Positions 16,505 to 26,556 are shown, numbered from the stretch's first letter. The stretch is DNA of 36,352 nucleotides from Nitrospirales bacterium (GCA_021604105.1 BQIW01000044.1:1-36352); one strand, 5' to 3'. The notes: generated from the sequence alone by a model not told the origin. Translations and numbers: made by a program.

Positions 16505-18140
16505 ACAGCCCCCCCCTTGGATCATGAGAAAACATTCCTTCCAACTGATTATAATTTTCCTCCCCTCGAGTGCGAAATACATGATACGCTCGAGCATGTT
16601 CCTCGGCCATTCCGCTAAGAGTCAAAGCCTCCAAGCTAAAGGTATCTCGGAAAAAAGCCATCGCTAAAGGACCAAAGGCCAATGACGGCCTGGCGATCTG
16701 TTGCATCGTGAGTGTATCCACTTTTAACTGGTTCTGGCGTGCCTTTAACTTGTTAACTGGAATAGGCCTTTGACGACACAGATCCAATACGGTATCGGCT
16801 TGAAGACACAACTGATCGAGCTGGGGAGCCAAACGACGCCATACCTGCTCGCAGTCTGAAAAATCCGGTGTAGGCGTTGGGGGAAAAGGGACCAGACTAG
16901 GAGTGCCGGTAAAGGATTGATACCAGTATTGCCGCCAATACTCCGCATACCAGGAGACGCGCGGCTCTTCCGTTCCCGCTCTTATCCTAAATGTCCCTAA
17001 CTGATCTTCATTGACCCCACCTTCATATACTCGGATCTTGGACGAAAACGATGGAAAGGGCCGTTTACCTAAGAGATGTAAGCAGAGGTCGGCCACCTCT
17101 TGAGGAATGATCTGGTCTTTACAGGCATGGTGAGGACAGACCTTATCGAATCCGCATGGGCCACACATGATCTCGGGCTGAACCACCCAATGCCCTGATC
17201 CAAACGGCCCGGTTTCCCAAAAATTCACATGGCCCACCGAGAGGTTCAGGACCGGCGTATTCACTCCCACAGCCATGTGCATGGGCCCAGTGTCATTAGT
17301 CACCATCAACACACAATGTTCAAGCAAGGCAACCAGTTGTGGCACAGTGGTTTGGCCAACGGCTTCACATATGTCTCCCAATCCCCCCGCCTGCCGGTAA
17401 CACCGTATGGCCTCCTGAACTTCCGACTCCTCTTTCTTGGTGCCAATCAATACAAATCCGACCGGATGTTTTTGGCTGAGACACGCCATCATTTGTCCAA
17501 AGTATTCCGGTCGCCAGGCTTTCATCGGATCACTGGCGCCGACTTGAATGCCAATCCACTCATCGGCAGTTCCTGCTTGTCTCACATAGATCCGTGCCCA
17601 TTCTTTCATGTGCTGGGGCACAGATAAGCAAAGAGGATTAAACGAACCCGGACCGCTCCCACCAAGGGAAAAAAGATCCACGATATTGAACCGATTCAAT
17701 TGCCGATACACATGGAAATCCACGAAATATTTCATCCAAGGATTTTTCACCACGAAACTCCCATCCGGGGTCGTAGTCATTCCTCGCTCATCTGCACACC
17801 CGAAATATTTCACCAGAAACGCACTGCGGCGATTAAAGGTCAGGTTCACGACACGATCGTACCCAACCTGGACTAACGGTTGAACCCACCCGGCAAGTTC
17901 CCGGTAAAGGGCGACCACATCCCGCCCTCGCACCCGGCTTTCATCCATCAGCAGCTGAAAGTCAAACATTAACACCTGTCGAATCCCAGGAATTAGGCTG
18001 GCGACATGGGCAAATTCTTTATCAACAATCAGATCAATGGCCACACCGGGCCATTCTTCCTCTAACCGTGAAAGAAGGGGGACCATCTGAATTAAATCAC
18101 CCATCCGGGTAATATTAATAATGAGGATTTGTTTTTTCAT
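16485..18140 (-). CDS. GT9-family glycosyltransferase (heptosyltransferase-like) with C-terminal extension
   Basis: A 551-residue protein whose first ~375 residues are a GT9/heptosyltransferase (GT-B fold), the enzymes that move heptose from ADP-heptose to LPS core. It shows INITRMGDLIQMVPLL with Asp15 in the catalytic-base position, VGASDPMKAWRPEYF, NDTGPMHMA (282-290) and a cysteine cluster (Cys326, 329, 335, 340) typical of WaaF-type members. The last ~175 residues are a helix-rich extension without a recognisable domain. The ATG at 18140 is preferred over the TTG at 18143; no Shine-Dalgarno is clear. A run of eight G near the 3' end overlaps the start of the next gene. Its acceptor could be LPS or, given the neighbours, flagellin. 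Confidence 0.88.
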   Translation of the reverse strand: MKKQILIINITRMGDLIQMVPLLSRLEEEWPGVAIDLIVDKEFAHVASLIPGIRQVLMFDFQLLMDESRVRGRDVVALYRELAGWVQPLVQVGYDRVVNLTFNRRSAFLVKYFGCADERGMTTTPDGSFVVKNPWMKYFVDFHVYRQLNRFNIVDLFSLGGSGPGSFNPLCLSVPQHMKEWARIYVRQAGTADEWIGIQVGASDPMKAWRPEYFGQMMACLSQKHPVGFVLIGTKKEESEVQEAIRCYRQAGGLGDICEAVGQTTVPQLVALLEHCVLMVTNDTGPMHMAVGVNTPVLNLSVGHVNFWETGPFGSGHWVVQPEIMCGPCGFDKVCPHHACKDQIIPQEVADLCLHLLGKRPFPSFSSKIRVYEGGVNEDQLGTFRIRAGTEEPRVSWYAEYWRQYWYQSFTGTPSLVPFPPTPTPDFSDCEQVWRRLAPQLDQLCLQADTVLDLCRQRPIPVNKLKARQNQLKVDTLTMQQIARPSLAFGPLAMAFFRDTFSLEALTLSGMAEEHARAYHVFRTRGEENYNQLEGMFSHDPRGGLYARTIG

Positions 18141-18179
18141 CAAAAATTGGCAGTCGCGGAAAATTACCCCATCATAGGT

Positions 18180-19997
18180 TCAAAGAAAATCCCGCTTTTC
18201 CTGTCGGTACTCATCCATCATCAAAATTAGTAATTCCTCACGGCTTAATCGGGCTTCAGGCCCTTTATTCCGAATACTTTTCGCCACATCCACTAACTCC
18301 ACCCGATCAGTGGGAGGAAACTGCTTCAGCATGGGGATCAATTCCGGCGTCTTCCCACTTCGCGCCACCAGGGATTCAGCATGACGGTCTCCCTGAAGGA
18401 TAGATCCTAACCGGTCAGGACTCGCCATACCCACGGCGCCTAAGAATGTCTTCATCCGATGTCCGTACGTATGCGCCTCTAATACCCGCTTTCTGGATAA
18501 TTCAGCCATGGCCACTCGCCTGACTGGTTCATGCAGATAGGTTTGGACGGTTGGGAGGAGCTGATCCGGATTGTTGATTACCGCCACCATTGATTCATCA
18601 AAGAGGGCCGGGAGCAAGGTGCGAGTATCAACCACTTGAAACGCCCCGCAACTGGCTAATTCGAATGTCCTGGGATTCACCCCATCTCCCTGCGGATCGA
18701 ATCCATCTCCCGTATACGAATGCAAATTAATATTGACCGAGGTGGCATTAAAAATTTTCACACTGGTGGAGGTATCAATACGTGCGCCCCCTCTCTGAAG
18801 AACCGGCGCTAACGCCCCCGGGTTGTCCCATTCATTCCCCCACAATTTAAATGTCCACTCATGGCCTACCAGGGATGGGAGGATATGTCGCCGATTTCTA
18901 TATCCTGCTCCTAAAAACGAGACGTCGGCACCAAACTCCTGTCGCTCTTCTTCCGTGAAGGTCATAGGGTGATGAATGGCCGGATCAGCAGCCAAGGGAA
19001 GATAGGAGACGTGTTTGGCACCGGCTTTTCTGAAAGCGTCCAAGCATGCCGCTTGTTGCATCACAAACCAAAAGTCATACCCCGTCACCATCTGCTGCCA
19101 ATAGGTTAAATGCCGAAAATTTTCCACAAACCACATGGCCGTTAACACCTTCTTTCGACGCATTTGCTCTAAAACGGCCATGGTCAATGGCGCCTGGGAC
19201 AAGGCAAACACAAGATCCGGGGGATCTTCTGCCACATGAGCAAGGCTTATCACCGCCAGCGTTTCACTCATTCGTTGCTGGACTGTGAGCCGCAACCGGG
19301 GATCACGGATCGTTTCCAAATTCTGATAACCCGCATAATGAGGACTATGATCCACCCAACTTACACGATGTCCAAGTCCCTCCAATGCATTGACCACATA
19401 TCGGGCGATCGGCAACGACCCGCCATAAATAGGTCCGACCACCATGATGTGAAGCGCCCCGCTTAATTGTTGAGCGAGATGCTCACGAAGCTGCAGACGA
19501 AAGTGTTCATAGGTCTCACGATGAATCGTGGCCGCAGGTTCGTAACTCAGAATACGCACCCGCTTGGCTTCCTGTGTCACTTGGACAGCTATATCAGTCA
19601 TGGAACCCGTCAGCCATATCACCCCTTCACCCCACCCTTCCAACGCCCGGACTGAAACACAATCCGCAAATTCCGAAAGGTCCGGCACAATGACCATTAT
19701 GACCTGGTCACGGGGCAACATCTGACGCAAGGCTTGCACGTGGTAAATGAGCCCCACGCCAAGGAGGACAAGAGTTTCCTCGGCTTGACACTCTTTCACG
19801 CGTTCTTCAGCCCAGCGCTCCGCCTCGCGAATCGGATCATACGCACTATGGAGATATCGGGAGTTGACAAGCGCGGTGGGCATTCCAGATTTAGATGGTT
19901 GGATCGACAGGGTTCCTCCTTGTACCCGGAGGATCTGAGCGGCAAGAATCGGATCCTGGTCGCGAAGAATATCGATATTCTTTTTCAACACATCCAT
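18180..19997 (-). CDS. Maf-like N-terminal domain fused to a CgeB-like glycosyltransferase
   Basis: A 605-residue protein. Residues about 40-180 resemble the N-terminal part of Maf motility-accessory factors, the enzymes that place nonulosonic acids on flagellin: SAYDPIREAERW (51-62), LVLLGVGLIYHV (77-87) and MVIVPDL (101-107). From about 183 on the pattern is that of CgeB/YkvP-type GT-B transferases: MVVGPIYGGSLPIARYVV, WFVENFRHL, YLPLAADPAIH, DVSFLGAGYRNRR, and the donor-site stretch GVNPRTFELASCGAFQVVD. An AGGA lies 8 nt before the ATG. It sits between two GT9 genes, two genes from the flagellin unit. I infer a flagellin or surface-glycan transferase; the donor sugar is unknown. Confidence 0.78.
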   Translation of the reverse strand: MDVLKKNIDILRDQDPILAAQILRVQGGTLSIQPSKSGMPTALVNSRYLHSAYDPIREAERWAEERVKECQAEETLVLLGVGLIYHVQALRQMLPRDQVIMVIVPDLSEFADCVSVRALEGWGEGVIWLTGSMTDIAVQVTQEAKRVRILSYEPAATIHRETYEHFRLQLREHLAQQLSGALHIMVVGPIYGGSLPIARYVVNALEGLGHRVSWVDHSPHYAGYQNLETIRDPRLRLTVQQRMSETLAVISLAHVAEDPPDLVFALSQAPLTMAVLEQMRRKKVLTAMWFVENFRHLTYWQQMVTGYDFWFVMQQAACLDAFRKAGAKHVSYLPLAADPAIHHPMTFTEEERQEFGADVSFLGAGYRNRRHILPSLVGHEWTFKLWGNEWDNPGALAPVLQRGGARIDTSTSVKIFNATSVNINLHSYTGDGFDPQGDGVNPRTFELASCGAFQVVDTRTLLPALFDESMVAVINNPDQLLPTVQTYLHEPVRRVAMAELSRKRVLEAHTYGHRMKTFLGAVGMASPDRLGSILQGDRHAESLVARSGKTPELIPMLKQFPPTDRVELVDVAKSIRNKGPEARLSREELLILMMDEYRQEKRDFL

Positions 19998-20068
19998 TTA
20001 TCTGTTCCTGGTTGATTGCCCTGGAAACACCGCTCCCTGCCTTAAACCCCTACCGGGAGCATTCTCGA

Positions 20069-21304
20069 CTACTTCGAGACTTCCATCCGAATACCTTGAT
20101 TCGCCACCTGAGACAACGCCTCCCACGTATCTTTTCGCCGGAGGACAGCCTCGTCAGGGATGCCATCCCTGGTATAAAACGCCCCCCACTCATCTCTATT
20201 GCTGATCCAGAGATCCCACCCATCTGTTGTGGCATTCACCGGAGCTTCCCGCATTAAATTGACGGTTTCCATCACAGGCCAATAGGCAGAGAATGATCCA
20301 GCAGCGCTTACTTCACGGACATCCGGACTCTCCCGAAGTTTGGCTCCCGCGCATTGCCACACATAATGACCAATCCCATAAGGGCCCGTTTCATGGACTC
20401 TGGCCTGGGAGAAATACCAGCCGATCGCCCGCGCCCCACACATCGCTCCGAGATGCAATGGTCCCGTATCCGATCCGACCACCCACTGACACCGATTAAG
20501 AAGAGCCACAAGCTGGGGCAACGAGGTCCGGCCACACCCATTCACGACCCGATTGAGATATTTAGCGGGAAGACGATGCTCCAAGGCCAATGCCGCTTCC
20601 CGTTCTCCCGCACCCCCGACCAATAGCAGATAGCACTGAGGAATGTGCTCAGCGCATGCGGCAATCAGGTCTTGCCACACAGAAAGGGGAACTCGCCGGT
20701 CGGCATCTCCCGCACCAAGAACAATTCCGATAAGAGTAGAAGGCTCTCCATTCACCGGCAGTTCCAGCTCAAAGGGCAATGACACCTCCTGGGCCTGTAA
20801 GTAGGAAACATCCAATGGCGGAGAAACCTGACACAACCCGCAAAACGCATCCGCTAAATGCACCCGGTTGCTCCCTCGATCTCGAGCAATTTGACGTAAA
20901 TATCCCGCCCATGCCGGAAGCGTCTGATTCAATGGTCCATACTCGCCAGGACCGACAACCAGACCACTCAATACATGGGCAGCAAGTATCCCGCGAGGAT
21001 GGTTATTCAAATTATAGGCCAATGCATACGGGGGAAAGGCACAGTCAGCTAAATAGCGAGTGGCTCGGGCTAGTTGTTGATCACAATCCGTCATCCTGGT
21101 CGTGGCGAATTCATGCCATTGTTCCCCATTCCAAGGGAAAACCCTGTCCACACAAGGGAAAAGTTCTCCAAGCGCCACCAAGGGCGAAGGGCAAAGGAGA
21201 TCAAGAGGTCGCTCAGGATAGGCGGTTTGCAGAGCAGTCAAAACAGGAAGAGATTGGACCAGATCACCAAGCCGAGCGAATTGTATTAAGAGGGCTCGGG
21301 ACAT
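20069..21304 (-). CDS. GT9-family glycosyltransferase (heptosyltransferase-like)
   Basis: A 411-residue GT9 protein with LIQFARLGDLVQSLPVL at the N-terminus (Asp14 at the catalytic-base position), VLGAGDADRRVPLSVW in the middle and GSDTGPLHLGAMCGARAIG (277-295) at the nucleotide-sugar side. Unlike its paralogue at 16485-18140 it lacks the four-cysteine cluster and the long C-terminal extension, though a C-terminal ~70-residue stretch (to AVLRRKDTWEALSQVANQG) follows the core. No clear ribosome-binding site precedes the ATG. The gene starts 33 nt after the giant transferase gene. Two divergent GT9 enzymes in one locus suggest two different heptose, or similar, linkages. Confidence 0.9.
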   Translation of the reverse strand: MSRALLIQFARLGDLVQSLPVLTALQTAYPERPLDLLCPSPLVALGELFPCVDRVFPWNGEQWHEFATTRMTDCDQQLARATRYLADCAFPPYALAYNLNNHPRGILAAHVLSGLVVGPGEYGPLNQTLPAWAGYLRQIARDRGSNRVHLADAFCGLCQVSPPLDVSYLQAQEVSLPFELELPVNGEPSTLIGIVLGAGDADRRVPLSVWQDLIAACAEHIPQCYLLLVGGAGEREAALALEHRLPAKYLNRVVNGCGRTSLPQLVALLNRCQWVVGSDTGPLHLGAMCGARAIGWYFSQARVHETGPYGIGHYVWQCAGAKLRESPDVREVSAAGSFSAYWPVMETVNLMREAPVNATTDGWDLWISNRDEWGAFYTRDGIPDEAVLRRKDTWEALSQVANQGIRMEVSK

Positions 21305-21337
21305 AGGCTAACTTGACTAGGCAAAAAGTTCTTCTAT

Positions 21338-24300
21338 TTAAGTTGCGAGGGCATGACGGTCAGGATGTGCCGACTGCAGGAGAACCTCTAAATCGTGTAA
21401 TCCCTCATAATCGGGCTTTAAGAGGCTTAACATCTCAAATTGTTGCTTGGCCACATCGAGTCGACTCGCACGAAATTCCACCCCGGCCAGAGCAAAGCGC
21501 ATATCGCAGTCTGCAGGATTTCGTTCGACATACCGCGCGAGCCGTTCCCCCAAGCCTTTCCATCGTTGCAGGGATGTGCCGGCCTGAATCAACCCATTTA
21601 TGGCTTCGACATCATCCGGATGATCGACCAGCACCTGTTCAAAAATTTTCCAGGCTTCTTCCAAATCTCCCATCCCCATACACGCCATTCCCAAACCGAT
21701 GCGGGTTTTTCGAGAATCTGCGCCACATTGAAGAGCGCGACGAAATGACAGGGCCGCCTCACCACATTGCTGGGATTGCATCAACAGAATTCCCTGCAAC
21801 CAGTGACCCGACCCATTGCTGGGATCAGATTGAAGGAGCGCCTGGATTTGCTCAGTCGCCTCAGACAGATCCTTCCCGCTGAGCGCCAGTTTGGCGAGTC
21901 GTTCCCGTGCCGCTCGATCTTCTCCCATACTCAGTATCCGTTTCAAAAATGCCCGCTCCCCATCCAATAGCTGGAACGATTGGCAAAGCTTGGCTGCCCA
22001 TCTAAGCACTGCGCCATCATCCGGCCAATCTCGATACTCGGAAAGGAGAGCCTGTAATTCACGGTCGTCCTGGCTATTCAAGCCCTCGCCTGCGGCATGC
22101 CGCTGACGTAATAGGAATTCCTGCACCCGTTGAACTCGTTGCCACTGCGTTATTTCCCTATCGCCCTGCAGTGCCTCGAGCGACGGTTGAAGCCTCCCGT
22201 CACGCAAGGAATACCGGTTGGCATAGCCTGCCGGAACCGTATGGAAATCCTCATCGACCACAATGGAGGAAGCCCACCGTTCCATGAGCACAATGCCATT
22301 GTGCCGTTCGGCCCCATGATCCTTCCTTCCGGGAGTTTGATGTTCCAAATGATAGAGCACACTTTCCGGTTGATAGATGACTTTCTTGCCCCGTTTGCCC
22401 ACTTTGAGGCACAGGTCCACATCCTCGAACCCGTTCTGATAGATCTCGTCAAATTGCCCAACCGCATTAAATTCCTCAGGGCGAATGAGCATACAAGCCG
22501 CAGTGACAACCTGAAACTCTTGACGAATATTGGCCGCGCGCAGGTCTCCTGGAGCACCACGGAATATATGGTAGGGCGTCAAACAATGTTTTGCGAAAAC
22601 CACGCCGGCATGTTGAATAGTGTTATTTGGATAGAGAAGCTTGCTCCCGACAATGGCAACATCCTGATGGCTCTCGACTTCATTCAATAAAGCCCGCAAC
22701 CATCCTGGCTTCGGAATTGTATCGTTATTTAAAAAGACCAGAAAACGCCCCTTGGCAGAAGCGGCCCCTTGGTTGCAGGCTTTGGCAAACCCATAATTGG
22801 CCGGATTCGTGATGACCTGAATATCCCCACTTAAAGAAGACAGAAATGCTGAAGTCTCATCGGTGGATGCATTATCGACGACAATGACTTCATACGAACA
22901 GCCATCCGTGACCTCCGCCAAACGAGTCAAGCACTGCCGGGTCAATGCCACTTTATTCCAAACTGGAATAATGATTGAACAATCAAAGGAACACTTGGCA
23001 TGGTTGATTGGAAAATAAGAGGGCTCTGGTGAACTCTGTAATTTCGACTGAGGCACCCTGTTTGAGGATGTTACGTCTCGGCCCAACCAGGCCTGTTCAT
23101 ACTGAGGAAGCACATGTTCCATAAGACGATGGTTCAATACCCAGGCTCGGAGATGATCACCTTCCCTTTCTAAGGCACCTAAATCATGAATTCGTTCGCG
23201 AATCGCCTTGATCCAGGCTTGTGGTTCGTGCGGCAACCGTATGATGGGAGCATGTTGATGGGGAAAAATATCCGTGCCAATAACCGGATAGCCCAATATT
23301 CCATACTGTAAAATTCTAATATCACTTTTGGCTTCATTGAATGGATTTGGCACCAATGGCGCCAATGCAAGATCAAGATTGAGACTCGCCAATTTTTTCG
23401 GATACTGAGCCACGTCTACCATGGAAAATGTTTCGCTGATCACACCTGGACTACTGGCCATGCGGGGTGCATCTCCGAGGAATACCCATTCAACCTCATC
23501 TTTCAGGGCCTCAATAATCGTTTCCAAAATCGCCGCATCACCCTTGTGCACCTTCGCTTGTCCTGCCCATCCAATCCGAGGACGGGAACCGGCTTGACGT
23601 TGGGGTTTGAAATCCGCCCACTCCTGACGTGTTAAACAATTAAGAAGAACCGTCGACTTTATTCCTCGTTGGTTCAAATCAGCGTGAATAGGTTCAGTAG
23701 AGACCGTCACACAATTCGCCAGGGCCATCAGACGAAACATTCCTTCAAGACGTTCAGGCGTGAAAAACTCATGATTCGGATTATCGACAGGGATCTTCCA
23801 TAGCAAATCGTCACAGTCATAGACGATTCGGGTGCCTTGACTTCGGGCCTCCTTTAAAGTTTCTTCTGACAGCTTACAATTACGCTGAATGGCCCAAACC
23901 TGCGCGACACCCATAGGCGGCAGTGTGGCGTCACCTGAAAGAATATTAAGATCATTCACAATTGCGCCTTTTCCCCAAATCCCTTCACCAGCCAGGAGTG
24001 GTTGAAGGAGTCGAATACGACCACATATATAATCAGACCCAATCACCGAAACGCTTCGCCAGCCCTCCGGAGAAGTACCTCGTGGGCTATCAAGAATCAC
24101 TTCCCAAGGACGTTCATCAGTCTGAACCCATCGGCGAGTGGGGCCCTCAGAACCTTCGAGTTGTTCTCGAGCATGGAGTTCCTTCACGAAGGGAGACGAA
24201 CAATACAGCGATTTCACACCTGTTTGATAATTCTCCCAATTTTTAGTCGCAATGTCCTGAACATTTCTTCTCCGACATTCATCTTTGAATGACCGGTACT

Positions 24301-26533
24301 CAGCATGGGTCTCTTCTTCAATACCATCAGTGGCCTTAAATGTATGTGTGTCAATGTGGGCTGCTCTTCCGGCGGGAAGATGTACCCCCACCTGTTCATC
24401 CTCCATATAAGCATTCTGCAAACCCTGCAACTGGATTCTCAAACCATAATCCGCATCCTCCTCGCCGTACAATCCATAATCTTCAGACCAAAATCCCAAG
24501 ACTTCGTGAGTTCGCTTTGGGATGAGTGTACATGCCCCATTTAAATTCCCAACTTTCGGCCGAATGGGCACTCCCCGCATCTCACGCATGGGATAACTCA
24601 CTGGTTCAAAGCTATAAGCAATAGCGCCCAATTCCGGGATATGATCGATGACCCCAACCATCCTGGATAACCAGCCGGGCTTTTCAATAACAATGTCATT
24701 GTCCAACTTAAGGTAATAATCAGCATCAGGTTCCCTGCTCCAGGCCAAATTCGAAGCCTTCGCAATCCCTACATTCTCTGGCAACAAAATCAGATTCGTG
24801 ATAAAACCTTGCTGATAAAGGGCTAGTAAATACTCTGGCGTACCATCTGTACTTCCGTTATCCACAACCGTGATAACATGGGGGAAACAGGTATGCTGAA
24901 AAAGCGCAGTGATTGCCTGTTTCGTAAATTCCAATCGATTAAAAGTCACCATGCAGATATTAACGAATTTCCCAGTCCTGATTTTGCCTTGAAACTGATA
25001 ATTGTTTATGTTCTGAGCCTTGGGGGCAGGAAATTTATTCCGGTAAGCTTGTTGCACGTGTCGGGTTTCCCGATGAGCACGTTCTGGATTGGAATTAATG
25101 ACACCCTCTGGGTTCTCATAATACAACCCAAGAAAGGTGGCTATGTGCTTCATAGGATACCGTTCAGCAATCCTGCACCAAAATTCATAATCGGTAGCCG
25201 ACGGCAACGTCTCATCGAAATACCCAACTTCATCATGTACCGATTTCCTCCACATGGCCTGTGGACCCATGTGACACCCTGACAGCATGATATCTAGTGA
25301 AAATTCCGGACGAATGTGATAGCCACAACGAATATGATTGACGAACCGCTGATTTTCAAAATTCGTGACTAGCACATCTCCATAAACTAAAGCGACATTC
25401 CGATGAGCATCCAACTCTGACGCCAAGATCTCCAGGGCATCTACCCGGCGTCGATCATCAGTTGGAGCCAGGGTAATATACTGACCACGAGCCATCCGAA
25501 TTCCACGATTACAGGCTGCAGCGGGGTTTTCCCTTCTACTGGTTCGTACATAAATGATATTAGAGAATCGAGCCTGAAATTCCGCAATAATCTTGTATTC
25601 TTCAGTTTGGGAACCCGTTTCCACGATAATGATTTCTATTTCCTTCGCAATCGTTTGTTCTTCCAAATCTACTAATGCTCCACGCATAAACCGTTCGGCA
25701 TTATACGCGGCTACTATAACGGAGATTCGAGGAAGCACTGTTTGAGATTTCTGAAGAGTTGAATCCGAGACAGAAAGATCGGAATAAGCTTGTGCTGTCA
25801 CAGATGCCTCCACAATTGGTCGAACAAAAGAAGAATGATGTGCAGACTCCTTGAGTAAATAGAAATCTGCAGGCTTGGGAATACACACCGTCTTCCCCTG
25901 ATAGCCTAGGGTCCAGGGGTACCCCTGGATCAACGAAACATCTTTTCGATACACCAAGGCAAAGCCATTTCCAATTTTGTCATCTTTTTCCCGACTATCA
26001 ACTAGAACAAGCCTCTCCCCAAAGAATTGGGAAAAGAATTCCTTCATGGTCCCTGATGAAAAGATATGGTAATGGCAGTGAAGAAATCGTCCAGCTTCCG
26101 GCTCAGTCTCTGCTGTGGCATTTAATACATAATCTTGCACAATATGCTTCCAGTCAGTCAGAGGTTTCCCTCTATCCCCTGGAGCAGCTTCCGGATGTGG
26201 GGCAATGAGATACAAAAATCCCCCCGGCTTAATGATTCGATACCATTCCCACAACGTTTCCAAAAAATTAGGACAGTGCTCAATTACGTGGGACGACAAC
26301 ACAAATCCTTCAGATTCGCTGGGAACCGGAATGGCATCAGCCTCAGCCAAGATATCTAATGGAGCTGCTTCCCCGACTAGTGCAATTTGCTCATGATGAT
26401 AGATGGCATCTGGCAGTCCGACGGTCCTCGTCTCTAACCCAAACGGGTTATGGGCAGAGGGACCAATTTCTAAACCTTTCAACCCATCCAGCCAGCGATG
26501 TGCCATTTGACTTTCTGGAAAGATATGTTTCAT
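21338..26533 (-). CDS. Giant multi-domain protein: methyltransferase-GT2-GT2-GT4-GT2-TPR
   Basis: A 1731-residue polypeptide carrying six modules in one open frame. Residues 1-~200: SAM-dependent methyltransferase (LEIGPS, LSSHVIEH, RIIKPGGFLYL). About 269-476: GT2 (ISVIVAAYNAERF; TDD at 358-360). About 523-731: second GT2 (VNICMVTFNRLEFTKQAI, VVDNGSTDGTPEY, KLDND). About 828-1150: GT4/GT-B-like (DYICGRIRLLQPLL, YDCDDLLW, RIGWAGQAKVHKGDA, DIRILQYGILGYPVIG). About 1183-1396: third GT2, rhamnosyltransferase-like (CSIIIPVWNKVALTRQCL, FLNNDTIPKPGW, GFEDVDLCLKVG). About 1500-1731: TPR repeats. The ATG at 26533 has GGAAG 5 nt upstream; a TTG lies at 26545. It could build a repeat unit of an O-antigen or flagellin glycan. 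Confidence 0.92.
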   Translation of the reverse strand: MKHIFPESQMAHRWLDGLKGLEIGPSAHNPFGLETRTVGLPDAIYHHEQIALVGEAAPLDILAEADAIPVPSESEGFVLSSHVIEHCPNFLETLWEWYRIIKPGGFLYLIAPHPEAAPGDRGKPLTDWKHIVQDYVLNATAETEPEAGRFLHCHYHIFSSGTMKEFFSQFFGERLVLVDSREKDDKIGNGFALVYRKDVSLIQGYPWTLGYQGKTVCIPKPADFYLLKESAHHSSFVRPIVEASVTAQAYSDLSVSDSTLQKSQTVLPRISVIVAAYNAERFMRGALVDLEEQTIAKEIEIIIVETGSQTEEYKIIAEFQARFSNIIYVRTSRRENPAAACNRGIRMARGQYITLAPTDDRRRVDALEILASELDAHRNVALVYGDVLVTNFENQRFVNHIRCGYHIRPEFSLDIMLSGCHMGPQAMWRKSVHDEVGYFDETLPSATDYEFWCRIAERYPMKHIATFLGLYYENPEGVINSNPERAHRETRHVQQAYRNKFPAPKAQNINNYQFQGKIRTGKFVNICMVTFNRLEFTKQAITALFQHTCFPHVITVVDNGSTDGTPEYLLALYQQGFITNLILLPENVGIAKASNLAWSREPDADYYLKLDNDIVIEKPGWLSRMVGVIDHIPELGAIAYSFEPVSYPMREMRGVPIRPKVGNLNGACTLIPKRTHEVLGFWSEDYGLYGEEDADYGLRIQLQGLQNAYMEDEQVGVHLPAGRAAHIDTHTFKATDGIEEETHAEYRSFKDECRRRNVQDIATKNWENYQTGVKSLYCSSPFVKELHAREQLEGSEGPTRRWVQTDERPWEVILDSPRGTSPEGWRSVSVIGSDYICGRIRLLQPLLAGEGIWGKGAIVNDLNILSGDATLPPMGVAQVWAIQRNCKLSEETLKEARSQGTRIVYDCDDLLWKIPVDNPNHEFFTPERLEGMFRLMALANCVTVSTEPIHADLNQRGIKSTVLLNCLTRQEWADFKPQRQAGSRPRIGWAGQAKVHKGDAAILETIIEALKDEVEWVFLGDAPRMASSPGVISETFSMVDVAQYPKKLASLNLDLALAPLVPNPFNEAKSDIRILQYGILGYPVIGTDIFPHQHAPIIRLPHEPQAWIKAIRERIHDLGALEREGDHLRAWVLNHRLMEHVLPQYEQAWLGRDVTSSNRVPQSKLQSSPEPSYFPINHAKCSFDCSIIIPVWNKVALTRQCLTRLAEVTDGCSYEVIVVDNASTDETSAFLSSLSGDIQVITNPANYGFAKACNQGAASAKGRFLVFLNNDTIPKPGWLRALLNEVESHQDVAIVGSKLLYPNNTIQHAGVVFAKHCLTPYHIFRGAPGDLRAANIRQEFQVVTAACMLIRPEEFNAVGQFDEIYQNGFEDVDLCLKVGKRGKKVIYQPESVLYHLEHQTPGRKDHGAERHNGIVLMERWASSIVVDEDFHTVPAGYANRYSLRDGRLQPSLEALQGDREITQWQRVQRVQEFLLRQRHAAGEGLNSQDDRELQALLSEYRDWPDDGAVLRWAAKLCQSFQLLDGERAFLKRILSMGEDRAARERLAKLALSGKDLSEATEQIQALLQSDPSNGSGHWLQGILLMQSQQCGEAALSFRRALQCGADSRKTRIGLGMACMGMGDLEEAWKIFEQVLVDHPDDVEAINGLIQAGTSLQRWKGLGERLARYVERNPADCDMRFALAGVEFRASRLDVAKQQFEMLSLLKPDYEGLHDLEVLLQSAHPDRHALAT

Positions 26534-26556
26534 AAGTACTTCCAATTCATCCCATT

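Noticed and set aside
20032-20060. GCTCCC...GGGAGC inverted repeat in the gap between GT9 and Maf-like genes as a terminator
   Set aside because: Only 6 bp with a 17-nt loop and no T-run; too weak to call.
20779-21306. Long plus-strand open frames opposite the GT9 gene, and similar ones at 21313-21882 and 22130-22690
   Set aside because: Antisense shadows of GT9 and the giant transferase; no start context, no domain-like composition.
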